A DNA stretch of 64,000 nucleotides from Pseudorhodobacter sp. PARRP1 (GTDB taxonomy: Bacteria; Pseudomonadota; Alphaproteobacteria; Rhodobacterales; Rhodobacteraceae), in NCBI GenBank assembly GCA_002256245.1, contig NKIU01000001.1:248001-312000 (forward strand), read 5' to 3'. This document shows, piece by piece, positions 51,216 through 60,464 of the stretch. Within the stretch, counting starts at the first letter, position 1. Every line of letters starts with the position of its first letter. Made by a program: the position numbers and the translations under genes. Below the pieces are notes generated by a model. The model had not been told where the DNA came from, ran no database searches, and worked only from the letters and a program-made list of their open reading frames with translations.

Positions 51216-51353
51216 AATGCGCCCGCATTACCGGAAGATGCTTGTCTGGCCCCGCATCCCCGCAAAATGACAATCAACAAATAATAATGCGACAACACTC
51301 ATTTTTTTGGCGCCCATCATCGACAACCTTATCTTGTTAATGCAGCCACATTA
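51216..51353. promoter_or_regulatory. Candidate MarR operators in the marR/hydrolase intergenic region
   Basis: The perfect palindrome TAATGCG-CC-CGCATTA (51216-51231) lies 61 bases before the truncated marR start. A half site, AATAATGCG, is at 51284, and the dyad TAATG-N6-CATTA at 51338-51353. MarR proteins usually bind such dyads to control themselves and a divergent gene. The rest of 51156-51556 is AT-rich and carries no gene. Confidence 0.5.
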
Positions 51354-51556
51354 TCAAGATATGACATGCAAATTGGACACCACTTCCGATCGCCCATTGG
51401 CCAGACAACGCGCAAGTGCAAAGCAACTTTTGCGCAGTGGTGCTTTATGACACGGCGTTTGGGGTAAATTCTTTCCAAACCAGCAAGAAATTTGGAAGAT
51501 TAAATCACGATATATTTGATAGATTAATGTTGTGAAACCACGCAGCAGAGGGTGCC

Positions 51557-52135
51557 ATGGTCAGAACATTGCTCGTGCCAGGTCTGGACGGATCACCTGC
51601 GCCGCATTGGCAGGACTGGTGGGCCGCGACGGATTCGTCGGCGCTGATGGTCGAATTGACAGACCCGCAAAATCCCAACCCGCAACGCTGGGAATCGGAA
51701 CTGGCCGGTGCCATCCTGCGCCACCCTGATGCGGTTTTGGTTGGCCACAGCCTTGGTGCGGTGCTGATCAGCCGAGTGCTGACGGCCTGGCCGCAGTTGC
51801 AGGTTTGCGGTGCTCTGCTGGTAGCCCCCGCCGAACCGGAGGGCTGCGACCGCATCCACCGCTTTGCGCCGCTGCATGAAGCGGCGCTACATGTGCCCGC
51901 AACCGTGGTGGCCAGCCGCAATGATCCTTGGATGAGCTTCAACCGCGCCCGGCAACTCGCGAAATCCTGGCGCGCCGATCTGATTGACCTTGGCTTTGCC
52001 GGGCATATCAATGTGGCCTCGGGCTTTGGGCCCTGGCCTGCGGGCAAACTGCTGCGCACTGATCTTCTGGCGCAAATTCAGGTGCAACACCCGGTGTCGC
52101 GCCACGCTTTCCAACCACTTTCCAAACGTCAATAG
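51557..52135 (+). CDS. RBBP9/YdeN-type alpha/beta hydrolase
   Basis: A 192-residue small serine hydrolase. The start VRTLLVPGLDGSPAPHWQDWW, the nucleophile elbow VGHSLGAVLIS near 63, the acid region SRNDPWMSFNRARQLA near 117 and GHINVASGFGPWPAGKLL near 142 (histidine) follow the YdeN/RBBP9 pattern. The substrate is unknown. GAGGG upstream supports ATG 51557. It heads a three-gene run with a small membrane protein and a YdhS-like protein. Confidence 0.88.
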   Translation: MVRTLLVPGLDGSPAPHWQDWWAATDSSALMVELTDPQNPNPQRWESELAGAILRHPDAVLVGHSLGAVLISRVLTAWPQLQVCGALLVAPAEPEGCDRIHRFAPLHEAALHVPATVVASRNDPWMSFNRARQLAKSWRADLIDLGFAGHINVASGFGPWPAGKLLRTDLLAQIQVQHPVSRHAFQPLSKRQ

Positions 52136-52145
52136 GGAGACGACC

Positions 52146-52301
52146 ATGTTCTATTGCGGATTTGATCCCGGCTTTGAAGCCTATCTTGCCAGCCAAAATC
52201 TTGAGCAAGATCCTGCGCCGGTAACAGCGGGCTATGTTGCAGGATCGATTGTCTTGTTCCTGTTGATCTTGCTGGGAATATGCACCGGAGGGCTGTCGTG
52301 A
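52146..52301 (+). CDS. Small single-pass membrane protein, 51 residues
   Basis: MFYCGFDPGFEAYLASQNLEQ followed by a hydrophobic helix YVAGSIVLFLLILLGICTGG. GGGAG lies upstream of ATG 52146, 10 bases after the hydrolase stop. Its stop overlaps the GTG start of the next gene (GTGA), so translation of all three looks coupled. No family is recognised. Confidence 0.7.
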   Translation: MFYCGFDPGFEAYLASQNLEQDPAPVTAGYVAGSIVLFLLILLGICTGGLS

Positions 52302-53698
52302 AGGATGGTCTGGACCCGCCCGCAGACAGTGGGCGCGAAACTGGTACCGGGCGGCATGTTGCAGTCATCGGCGGCGGGGCCAGTGGGGTGCTGATGGGAC
52401 TGCACCTGCTGCGACAACCCGGAGATTTGCGTGTCACCTTGATCGAAGGGCAAGGCCCGATGGGGCTGGGCATCGCTTACGCCACCACTGACCCTGAACA
52501 CCTGCTGAACACCCGTGTCCACAACATGAGCGCCTTCCATGATGATCCGCACCACTTTCACCGCTGGCTAGAACAGCGGGCTGATGGGGCAAAGGTAAGC
52601 GATCAGGGCTTTGTCAGCCGCGCCACTTATGGGGCCTATCTGGGTGCGTTGCTGGCGGAAAATGATGATAACCCGCGCCTGCACCGCCTGTTTCAGGCCG
52701 TCGTCGGACTGCAGGAAACCGATACCGGCGTAAACGTGCAACTGGCCGACGGTCAAAGCCTTGACGTGGATCGCGCCGTGCTGGCAACCGGTCACGCCAC
52801 GCCGGACAAGGCTCGGCAATGGCCGATCGTCGGGGCATGGCAGCCGCATGTCGCCTCCGACCCACAGGGGCTGATCATTCTGATCGGCTCGGGCCTATCG
52901 ATGGTGGATCAGGTGTTGTCGATCCTGAAGTCGGGGCATGAGGGGCCGATCCTGTCGTTTTCCCGGCGTGGGCTTTTGCCGCGCAACCACACCAATACCG
53001 CGCCGCTGAAGGTGCAGGCGGCAGAGCTGCCGCTGGGCGCATCGGTGGCCAGCCTGTTACGTTGGGCGCGGAGTCTGGCGCGGTTGGCTGAGGCCTCGGG
53101 CGGCACTTGGCGCGATGCCGTCGATGGCATCCGCCCACATGTCCGCACAATCTGGAGGGCATTGCCGCAGGTCGAGCGCGCCCGCTTTCTGCGCCATGCC
53201 GCAACCTGGTGGGATGTGCATCGCCACCGCATTCCGCCGCAGTCGCAGATCGTGCTGGATCAGGCTGTTCTGGATGGCCAACTGACCATCCGCAAAGCGA
53301 CGTTTCAGGAAGCACGAACGCGACCGGATGGCTTGGTCGACGCGGTTATCCGCCCCTTCCGCCGCTCGCAAACCGAGGTGCTGACTGCCCTGCGCATCGT
53401 CGATTGCCGGGGCATCCGCCGCGACCCGGAAACCCATGCGTCGCCACTGGTTGCAGGTCTTCTGAGTGCGGGCACAGCAAGGATTGATCCTTTGCGCATA
53501 GGGCTAGAGGTGGATGATCACGGCCGCCTGATCCGCGCCGACAGCACGATCACGCCCGCTATATACGCGATTGGTCCCGCATCCCGCGCCGCGTTCTGGG
53601 AGATCACCGCGATCCCCGACATCCGTGAGCAGGTGGCCCGACTGGCTGCCACCCTCGCAACACAACCGGCATTTCACCGCGCGACTACCTTGAAATGA
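52298..53698 (+). CDS. YdhS-like FAD/NAD(P)-binding protein
   Basis: A 466-residue flavoprotein. The N-terminal dinucleotide-binding motif is VAVIGGGASGVLMGLHLL with acidic end LIEGQ. The family block GLGIAYATTDPEHLLNTRVHNMSAF near 58 is typical of NAD_binding_9/YdhS proteins. A second nucleotide-binding loop ILIGSGLSMVDQVLSIL lies near 190, and the C-terminus ends YAIGPASRAAFWEITAIPDIREQ. GGAGG at 52287-52291 supports GTG 52298; an ATG at 52280 is less well placed. Its reaction is unknown. A paralog is cut by the window's right edge. Confidence 0.87.
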   Translation: MKDGLDPPADSGRETGTGRHVAVIGGGASGVLMGLHLLRQPGDLRVTLIEGQGPMGLGIAYATTDPEHLLNTRVHNMSAFHDDPHHFHRWLEQRADGAKVSDQGFVSRATYGAYLGALLAENDDNPRLHRLFQAVVGLQETDTGVNVQLADGQSLDVDRAVLATGHATPDKARQWPIVGAWQPHVASDPQGLIILIGSGLSMVDQVLSILKSGHEGPILSFSRRGLLPRNHTNTAPLKVQAAELPLGASVASLLRWARSLARLAEASGGTWRDAVDGIRPHVRTIWRALPQVERARFLRHAATWWDVHRHRIPPQSQIVLDQAVLDGQLTIRKATFQEARTRPDGLVDAVIRPFRRSQTEVLTALRIVDCRGIRRDPETHASPLVAGLLSAGTARIDPLRIGLEVDDHGRLIRADSTITPAIYAIGPASRAAFWEITAIPDIREQVARLAATLATQPAFHRATTLK

Positions 53699-53721
53699 CC
53701 CCGACCTAAAGGAACAAACTG

Positions 53722-54176
53722 ATGTCTTTTACCCGGATTGGTTTGGCCGACAGTGCCGAGCGCCGCTCACCCGAACGCGCCTCGGTCAGGCTGCCGTCAA
53801 TCTGGTCGCCACACGGTCTGCCCTGACCACCGCAGTGTTGAAGCTTTCTGGTATCGGCCCCTCGCTGGTGCCGGCTGCAAAACCCGAAGACCTGTCCTAT
53901 TTCTCGCGCGCGGCAATCAAGGCGATCCGATCGGCAGATGCGTTGATCCTTGACCGCGCGGTGAGAACCTGGTGGTTCTTACTGCGTTCCCAACAGCTTC
54001 TGGCCATTCTAGGTCCAGCACTGCTGACGAGGATTCCGGCGTTGACGCTAGCGCCACAGACCTATTCATCCGAATAATTGGGTCAAACACCCGTCGCAGT
54101 CAGCTTGCAACGCTGGATGGACAAGACCATGCAGCGCCATGCGCCTGCGCAACCTGCCCGCGCAATCGCCGCCTGA
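53722..54176 (+). pseudogene. Degenerate gene with several frameshifts
   Basis: Protein-like sequence appears in successive frames. MSFTRIGLADSAERRSPERA (from ATG 53722) is followed in a shifted frame by TRLGQAAVNLVATRSALTT and DRAVRTWWFL. After another shift comes GQTPVAVSLQRWMDK ending at a TGA near 54176. No single frame is open throughout. It follows the YdhS-like gene by 23 bases and may be a former member of that operon. I cannot name the family. Confidence 0.45.
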
Positions 54177-54185
54177 CGCGTCTGC

Positions 54186-54839
54186 CTACCGGTGGTCGAT
54201 CTTGCGCGCTATCCAGTCACCAAAAGCCTGCAGGCCGCAGACCATGATGATCAACACTATGACCACCGCCACCATCACCGCCGTTTCGAACCGTTGGTAG
54301 CCGTAGCGGATCGCGATATCGCCCAAGCCTCCAGCCCCAACGGCGCCCGCCATGGCCGATGCGCCGATCAGCGTCACGAGCGTGACGGTAAAGCCTGACA
54401 CAATGCCAGGCAGAGCCTCGGGCACCAAAACTTCGCGCAGGATGGTCCAGCGCGTGGCCCCCATCGCACGGGCGGCGTCGATCAGGCCGCGATCAATCTC
54501 GCGCAGGGACACCTCGGCGATGCGTGCGAAATAGGGGGTGGCGGCGATGGTCAGCGGCACGATCGCGGCGGCGATCCCGATGGCAGAACCCACCAGCAGC
54601 CGGGTAATGGGGATCACCGCCACCAGCAGGATGATAAACGGCACCGACCGCAGCGCGTTGACGATACCGCCAAGGATGCGGTTGACGCTCAGGTTCTCAA
54701 AGATGCCACCGCGATCTGTCGTCACCAACACAAGCGCCAGCGGTAATCCGAAGAAGAAAGACAAAGCACCGGAGACGGCTGTCATCACGGCTGTTTCCCA
54801 CAAGCCTTTCAGCAGCAGTTCAAACATCGCTTGCGACAT
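54186..54839 (-). CDS. metI: D-methionine ABC transporter permease
   Basis: MetI, 217 residues, five predicted helices. The ATPase-contact loop is AARAMGATRWTILREVLVPEALPGI near 130, the MetI-type EAA motif. The N-terminus MSQAMFELLLKGLWETAVMTAVSGALSF is typical. GGAGG upstream favours ATG 54839, so the gene overlaps metN by 20 bases. It forms the membrane channel for methionine uptake with MetN and MetQ. Confidence 0.93.
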   Translation of the reverse strand: MSQAMFELLLKGLWETAVMTAVSGALSFFFGLPLALVLVTTDRGGIFENLSVNRILGGIVNALRSVPFIILLVAVIPITRLLVGSAIGIAAAIVPLTIAATPYFARIAEVSLREIDRGLIDAARAMGATRWTILREVLVPEALPGIVSGFTVTLVTLIGASAMAGAVGAGGLGDIAIRYGYQRFETAVMVAVVIVLIIMVCGLQAFGDWIARKIDHR

Positions 54840-55878
54840 AGCCAAGCACCTCCAGACCAACGGAAATCGGGGTAAGCGCGGCGATCACCTGCGCCAGTTT
54901 TGCAGCGTCATGGGTGCCGAGTGCGATGAACATGCGGCCATAGGGTTCGCCCTGAACATCGTTCAGTCCGCCATGCAACAAGCGGGCCGGGTGGCCCGTG
55001 ATGTCGGATATCTGCGACAGGATCGGCAGACGCGCTGACGCGCCATATACATCCACCCGCAAGACGGCCTGCGCGCCTTGCGGCTGGATCTGTGCTGCAA
55101 GATCGGCTGGCAAACTGGGCGACAGTCCGCGCACCAAGGCGCGCGTGATCTCGGTCTGGGGCGAGGCCAACACCCGCGCCACGGGTCCCTGTTCGACCAC
55201 CCGGCCGCCATCCAGCACTACAACCCGATGCGCGATCTGGCGCACCACCTCAATCTCATGCGTGATCATTAGCACGGTCAGCCCAAGATCACGGTTGACC
55301 CGCGCCAGCAGGTCCAGAATGGCCCCGGTGGTTTCCGGATCGAGCGCCGAGGTCGCCTCATCGGACAGCAGCAGCACCGGATCAGGAGCCAACGCGCGGG
55401 CGATGCCGACGCGTTGCTTTTGCCCGCCCGAAAGCTGTGCCGGATAGGCGTGCGCCTTGTCCGCGAGACCAACCAGATCAAGCAGTTCCAGCACCCGCTT
55501 GCGGCGTTGTTCTGGCCGCTGCCCTGCGATCTTCAGTGGCAAAGCCACGTTCTCGGCCACGGTCTTGGCAGAAAGCAGGTTGAAATGTTGAAAGATCATG
55601 CCAATCCGTCGGCGGATCGGCTGCAAGGCCTGTTCGTCCAGATCGGTGATATCCTGCCCGCTGATCACCACTTGGCCTGATTGCGGTTTATCTAATCCGT
55701 TCAGAATACGGATCAGCGTCGATTTTCCAGCGCCCGAGCGTCCGATCAGCCCGACAATTTCGCCGCGTTTGATTGACAGGGTGATGTCGTGCAGCGCTAC
55801 CGATGTGCCAAAGCTGCGGCTGATGCCGTGCAGTCCAACGCTTTCGGGCAGGTGGGCGATCAGGTTTGGGGCATTCAT
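54820..55878 (-). CDS. metN: Methionine ABC transporter ATP-binding protein
   Basis: MetN, 352 residues. Walker A is GRSGAGKSTLIRIL near 49, followed by FNLLSAKTVAENVALPL, signature LSGGQKQRVGIARALA near 149 and Walker B LLLSDEATSALDPE. The C-terminal 100 residues form the NIL regulatory domain that binds methionine and inhibits transport, which confirms a methionine system. It is the middle gene of metQ-metN-metI. Confidence 0.95.
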   Translation of the reverse strand: MNAPNLIAHLPESVGLHGISRSFGTSVALHDITLSIKRGEIVGLIGRSGAGKSTLIRILNGLDKPQSGQVVISGQDITDLDEQALQPIRRRIGMIFQHFNLLSAKTVAENVALPLKIAGQRPEQRRKRVLELLDLVGLADKAHAYPAQLSGGQKQRVGIARALAPDPVLLLSDEATSALDPETTGAILDLLARVNRDLGLTVLMITHEIEVVRQIAHRVVVLDGGRVVEQGPVARVLASPQTEITRALVRGLSPSLPADLAAQIQPQGAQAVLRVDVYGASARLPILSQISDITGHPARLLHGGLNDVQGEPYGRMFIALGTHDAAKLAQVIAALTPISVGLEVLGYVASDV

Positions 55879-55943
55879 TCTGGTATTCCAAAAAACAAAG
55901 GACGGGGCGCGATCTGCACCCCGCCACAGAGATGTAAGGTGGT

Positions 55944-56762
55944 TTAGTAGGCCGAGATGCCGGTGCCTTTATAGACCTTGTCGAACTCGGCTTTGACGGT
56001 GTCGTTCTGATAGGATGCCACCAGATCCTTGACCCATGCCTCGTCTTTGCGGTCGGTCTTGACGGCGATGAAGTTGTTGTAGGGATTGTCCTTTACTGCT
56101 TCCTGCGCGATGCGGTCGGTTTCGGGCACCAGACCTGATTTCAGCGCCCAGTCGGTGTTGACCACCGCCGCATCCAGATCCTCAATCGCGCGGCCGACCA
56201 CGCCTGCATCAAGTTCCTTGATCTCAAGGTTCTTCGGGTTTTCGGTGATATCAGCCGCTGTCGCCAAAATCCCTGCGCCGTCTTTCAGCTTGATCAGCCC
56301 CTGTGCCGCCAGCACGTTCAGAGCTCGACCCGCGTTAGCAGGGTCGTTCGGGATGCCGACAATCGCACCATCCGGCAGTTCGGCCACCGTGTGATATTTC
56401 TTCGAATACAGCCCAATCGGCCACACCGCCGTCAATCCGACGGGGGTTATCGTATAGGCATGCGCGGCGATTTGCGCATCCAGATAGGACTGGTGCTGGA
56501 AGGCATTGGCGTCCACTTCGCCGTTCTGCAGCGCCTCATTCGGTTGGGTGTAGTCGTTGAACACCACCAATTCCAGATCAAGGCCCTTGGCCTTTGCCTG
56601 TTCGGCGGCGACGGCCCAGACAGCCTCGTCCTCGCCGCCGATAATGCCGAGTTTCACCTTGGTGTTCTCGGCAAAGGCCGCTGTGCTCAGCAACCCGGCC
56701 ATCGCCGCACTCGAAAGAGCCAAAGCGGCGCGGCGGGTCAGTTTCGACAAGTTCAACGACAT
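55944..56762 (-). CDS. metQ: Methionine ABC transporter substrate-binding protein
   Basis: MetQ/NlpA family, 272 residues. The signal peptide MSLNLSKLTRRAALALSSAAMAGLLSTAAFA is a type I signal with no lipobox, so the protein should be free in the periplasm. The mature part has the family core VKLGIIGGEDEAVW, DYTQPNEALQNGEVDANAFQHQSYLDA and NPYNNFIAVKTDR. GGAG seven bases before ATG 56762 decides the start over an in-frame ATG at 56789. The gene stands first of the met transporter genes, with a possible regulatory dyad upstream. Confidence 0.94.
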   Translation of the reverse strand: MSLNLSKLTRRAALALSSAAMAGLLSTAAFAENTKVKLGIIGGEDEAVWAVAAEQAKAKGLDLELVVFNDYTQPNEALQNGEVDANAFQHQSYLDAQIAAHAYTITPVGLTAVWPIGLYSKKYHTVAELPDGAIVGIPNDPANAGRALNVLAAQGLIKLKDGAGILATAADITENPKNLEIKELDAGVVGRAIEDLDAAVVNTDWALKSGLVPETDRIAQEAVKDNPYNNFIAVKTDRKDEAWVKDLVASYQNDTVKAEFDKVYKGTGISAY

Positions 56763-56821
56763 AATCTTCTCCGAGGGTATTGATTTCATTTCGCTTTCGG
56801 CTTCTGCCAAGGCGATGTCAT

Positions 56822-56846
56822 AATATCTACTAAAGTTGTCGATATT
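56822..56846. promoter_or_regulatory. Dyad upstream of metQ sharing AATATCTACTAA with the ssuA promoter
   Basis: AATATC (56822-56827) and GATATT (56841-56846) are inverted across 13 bases, 60 bases before the metQ start. The 12-base word AATATCTACTAA recurs exactly at 60707-60718 before the sulfonate transporter. It could be a shared sulfur-regulator site. Confidence 0.4.
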
Positions 56847-56946
56847 CACAAGGTCCTGAGGGAGAAGGCTTTGGCTGATTTTCGGGCGCAAAAAGAACAC
56901 GGCTACTGCTCTTTGCCGCAGCGCAGAAAAATGCCCTGGACCCGCC

Positions 56947-57906
56947 TTACGCCGATATCCGAACCACCTGCGGTGCCACCCCGCTGAGTCGGGCTTGCGA
57001 CACCGTGGCTCCTGCTGGCACATCCTCGATGATCCAGACGTTGCCACCGATGACCGCGCCTTGGCCTATTGTGACGCGGCCCAGAATGGTCGCCCCGGAA
57101 TAGATCACCACATCGTCCTCGACAATCGGATGCCGCGGCAGGCCCTTGATCGCGGCCCCAGTGGCATCGGTCGGAAAGCTTTTGGCACCTAAGGTCACGG
57201 CCTGGAACAGCTGCACCCGTTCGCCGATGATGGCGGTTGCACCGATCACCACACCGGTGCCGTGATCGACAAAAAAGCTGCCGCCGATCTGCGCGCCGGG
57301 GTGAATGTCGATGCCGGTGGCGCTGTGCGCAAGCTCGGCAATCATCCGAGCGATCAGCGGGGCGCCCAAGCGATGCAGGCGGTGCACGATGCGGTGATGG
57401 ATCATGCATTGGATGCCGGGATAGCACAGCAGCACCTCGTCCGCACTGCGTGCAGCGGGGTCAGCGGCGAAGGCGGCAACGATGTCGCTGTCAAGCAGCC
57501 GACGGATATCGACCAATGCATTGGCAAAACTGCGGGTGATGCGCAGCGCCTCGGCATCCGGATCGGGCAGGTCTTGCCCAATATGCCGCACCGCCCATTG
57601 CAGCTCTAGCTTGACCTGCGCCAACAGGTCTTGCAGCACGGTGTCGAGCGTGTGGCCGACGTAGTAATTTTCCGTCTCGGGGCGCAGATCGGGCGGCCCC
57701 AGCCGCATCGGAAACAACGCGCCACGCAGGCCGTCCAGGATGCTGGCGACCTGCACGCGCGACGGCAACTCCCGCCCGCCCGCCTCTGCGGTGCCGCCCT
57801 GGCTGCGCCGCCAATCGCTGCGCACCTCGGCCAGTTCAGCCACGATCTCGTGGAGATCAATAAGCGCAGCATCCTGCGCCTCCAACACTACAACGTCGCC
57901 CGTCAT
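56947..57906 (-). CDS. epsC: Serine O-acetyltransferase (EpsC type)
   Basis: A 319-residue serine acetyltransferase, the first step of cysteine synthesis. The N-terminal helical half (residues 1-180) leads to the catalytic left-handed beta-helix: IDIHPGAQIGGSFFVDHGTGVVIGATAIIG near 205-235, GAKSFPTDATGAAIKGLPRHPIVEDDVVIYSGATILG and IGGNVWIIEDVPAGATV. The HPGAQIG histidine and the DHGTG pair are the active-site residues in this family. It is longer than CysE, as expected for the EpsC type. It lies upstream of metQ on the same strand and fits a sulfur theme. Confidence 0.92.
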   Translation of the reverse strand: MTGDVVVLEAQDAALIDLHEIVAELAEVRSDWRRSQGGTAEAGGRELPSRVQVASILDGLRGALFPMRLGPPDLRPETENYYVGHTLDTVLQDLLAQVKLELQWAVRHIGQDLPDPDAEALRITRSFANALVDIRRLLDSDIVAAFAADPAARSADEVLLCYPGIQCMIHHRIVHRLHRLGAPLIARMIAELAHSATGIDIHPGAQIGGSFFVDHGTGVVIGATAIIGERVQLFQAVTLGAKSFPTDATGAAIKGLPRHPIVEDDVVIYSGATILGRVTIGQGAVIGGNVWIIEDVPAGATVSQARLSGVAPQVVRISA

Positions 57907-58343
57907 TTGTACGCCTCTCAGCCACTTTTGCGCACAATAGCGCCAACGATAACTTGCAAAAGCTGTCGTAGGTGCAGGCGCAGCCATGCTGACAAAAACG
58001 CAATGCAGCACCTGAAAAAGCCACTGAAACAACAGCTTTCTTCTAGGCCACTGGTTCAGACTGAGTCTGCACAAGCGTGCGTGTGGCGCTATTTGGCGGG
58101 CGCGATACTCAGCCCAACCAAGCGAGCGCGCGCAATCGGCTACCTTGCTCTCGGCAGGCCCAGAGGCTACTTCGAGCGGCTACAGTGCCACACAGTGCTT
58201 TTTTCCCTTTGGCTACGCGCCAACAGGTTGGGCCTCCTGCAAATACGATAAAACTTAGAATTCACCTTGGCGCAGCAAAGGCGCAGATTAAAGGCGATGA
58301 TATAAGTCGTGTAAATGCAACAGCAGCCCTTGTGGAATCCCCA
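57907..58343. other. Gene-free divergent stretch between epsC and the next gene
   Basis: I see no supportable gene in these 437 bases. It should hold the promoters for epsC on the minus strand and the small plus-strand gene. AT-rich segments occur near 58250-58320, but no clear -35/-10 pair stands out. Confidence 0.5.
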
Positions 58344-58808
58344 ATGACGTATCTGGTCGTGACCCATCGCCATTTCGCAAGCATTTCCGCGGCGCAGGTT
58401 TCTGTTGACGACAGTTTGCCACGGCTCACCTGCCACGCTGCCGCCGCATTGGCGGGGCTGGCGTTGATCACCCTGCAATCCCAATACGATATGGCGGCGT
58501 TCCGGTTGCGCGGACTGCTGCAACAGATGGACAAACAGCTCACGGCAGACTTGCCATCGCTCGCTGACGATACCGCAACCTTGCTGTGGCGCTTGCAGGT
58601 TTTCGATGCCCATTGCGACACGCACTTTCTGACCGGGCTGCGGAATTTACAGAGTTGGATACGTTGGTTGCGCGCACATAACATCCTTCCAAGCGTAGGC
58701 GCATCGGCCGCAGTCGCGCGTTTTCTGGAGCAGCAGCGCAGTCTGGCCGGCCTGCTGACCAATCCGCAACGCAGTCAAGCCTGGGACCCGGTCTGCAAAG
58801 CCACCTAG
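58344..58808 (+). CDS. Hypothetical soluble helical protein
   Basis: A 154-residue protein starting MTYLVVTHRHFASISAAQVS. It is mainly helical, with RLTCHAAAALAGLALITLQSQYDMAAFRLRGLL in the middle and a histidine- and cysteine-bearing stretch FDAHCDTHFLTGLRNLQSWIRWL. No family is recognised. ATG 58344 is chosen because the longer frame upstream crosses a low-complexity, promoter-like region. It ends 69 bases before the GMC gene and may be co-transcribed. Confidence 0.5.
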   Translation: MTYLVVTHRHFASISAAQVSVDDSLPRLTCHAAAALAGLALITLQSQYDMAAFRLRGLLQQMDKQLTADLPSLADDTATLLWRLQVFDAHCDTHFLTGLRNLQSWIRWLRAHNILPSVGASAAVARFLEQQRSLAGLLTNPQRSQAWDPVCKAT

Positions 58809-58877
58809 TCAACGGCCCAGAATCCATGCAGCATTGTGCAATATGCCCTGCAATCTGTGAGATGCGCCGTGGATGAT

Positions 58878-60464
58878 ATGACAGCCGATTACATCATCGT
58901 CGGCGCGGGCTCTGCCGGTTGCGTGATTGCCAACCGGTTGAGCGCCGATCCCAACAACAGCGTCATTTTACTCGAAGCGGGCGGACGCGATTGGAACCCG
59001 TGGATACACATTCCCGTCGGCTATTTCAAAACCATGCACAACCCCAGCACCGATTGGTGTTATCGCACCGAGGCTGATCCGGGCCTGAACGGGCGGCAGC
59101 TGGCATGGCCGCGCGGAAAGGTTCTGGGCGGATCATCCTCGATCAACGGGCTGCTTTATGTGCGCGGCCAACCGCAGGACTACGACCACTGGCGGCAACT
59201 GGGAAATGCGGGCTGGGGCTGGGAAGACGTCAAACCGCTGTTTTTGCGGGCAGAAAAGCAACAGCGTGGTGCCGATGCCTATCACGGAACGGCTGGCACG
59301 CTTTCCGTCTCAGATCCGCAACTGTCGCGGCCGATTGTCGATGCCTGGGTCAAGGCAGCGCAGGCGGCGGGCTATCCCTACAACCGCGATTTCAATGGGG
59401 AAACGCAAGAAGGTGTCGGCTATTTCCAACTGACCGCGCAGAACGGACGCCGATGTAGTGCCGCCACCGCATTCCTGAAGCCTGTGCGGCACCGACCCAA
59501 TTTGCGCATCGTCACCCGCGCCCAAGTGCAGCGGCTGGCGTTGGAAAACCGACGCGCCATAGGTGTGCACTACCGCAATGCCGCTGGTGCAGACCGTCTG
59601 TTGCGGGCCAACCGCGAGGTGATCCTGAGCGCGGGGGCCATCGGCTCGCCGCAACTGCTGATGCTGTCGGGTGTGGGAGAGGCCGCGCATCTGCGTGACC
59701 TCGGTATCCCCGTGGTGGCCGACCTGCCCGGTGTAGGCCGCAATCTGCAAGACCACCTTCAAGCCCGCCTTGTGTTCACCTGCCATCAGCCGACGCTCAA
59801 TGACGAGGCCCGCAATCCGCTGCGCAAGCTGGCAATGGCTGCGCAATACGCATGGAACCGCACCGGGCCGATGGCAATGGCCGCCAGCCTTGCCGCCGGG
59901 TTCTTGCGCACATCACCGCATCTGGAGACCCCCGACATCCAATTTCACATTCAGCCATGGTCCGCCGATAGCCCCGGTGAAGGCGTACATCCTTTTTCGG
60001 CATTCACCATGTCGGTCTGCCAGTTGCGCCCGGAAAGCCGTGGTGAAATCAGGTTGAAATCGGCGGACCCGTTTGCGCATCCACTGATCCGCCCAAACTA
60101 TCTGGCAACCCAAAGCGATCAGCAAACCCTTGTCGCCGGTATCAAAATCGCCCGTGCTATCGCCGGTTTTGATCCGCTGCGCGGCTGTATCTCGGGCGAG
60201 TTGCGCCCCGGCCCCGCCACCTCGGACGACGGCCTGCTTGAATGGGCGCGCAACTCGGCGACCACGATCTATCATCCGGTCGGCACCTGCAAGATGGGCG
60301 CAGGACCCGAAGCAGTGGTCAACCACCGACTGCAGGTTCAAGGCATCGAGGGGCTGCGAATCGCGGATTGCTCGATCATGCCCAGCATCATCTCGGGCAA
60401 TACCAACGCACCAGCGATGATGATCGGTGAAAAGTTAAGCGATCTTCTGCGCTCGGGGCAATGA
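58878..60464 (+). CDS. GMC family oxidoreductase (choline dehydrogenase-like)
   Basis: A 528-residue FAD-dependent alcohol dehydrogenase. The FAD-binding motif IIVGAGSAGCVIANRLS is at residue 6 with LLEAGG after it. The GMC signatures RGKVLGGSSSINGLLYVRG (near 80) and GAIGSPQLLMLSGVG (near 255) are clear. The catalytic C-terminal histidine/asparagine pair is in YHPVGTCKMG (near 470) and SGNTNAPAMMIGEK. It oxidises a primary alcohol. The adjacent sulfonate transporter makes a sulfonated or similar alcohol a reasonable guess. Confidence 0.9.
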   Translation: MTADYIIVGAGSAGCVIANRLSADPNNSVILLEAGGRDWNPWIHIPVGYFKTMHNPSTDWCYRTEADPGLNGRQLAWPRGKVLGGSSSINGLLYVRGQPQDYDHWRQLGNAGWGWEDVKPLFLRAEKQQRGADAYHGTAGTLSVSDPQLSRPIVDAWVKAAQAAGYPYNRDFNGETQEGVGYFQLTAQNGRRCSAATAFLKPVRHRPNLRIVTRAQVQRLALENRRAIGVHYRNAAGADRLLRANREVILSAGAIGSPQLLMLSGVGEAAHLRDLGIPVVADLPGVGRNLQDHLQARLVFTCHQPTLNDEARNPLRKLAMAAQYAWNRTGPMAMAASLAAGFLRTSPHLETPDIQFHIQPWSADSPGEGVHPFSAFTMSVCQLRPESRGEIRLKSADPFAHPLIRPNYLATQSDQQTLVAGIKIARAIAGFDPLRGCISGELRPGPATSDDGLLEWARNSATTIYHPVGTCKMGAGPEAVVNHRLQVQGIEGLRIADCSIMPSIISGNTNAPAMMIGEKLSDLLRSGQ

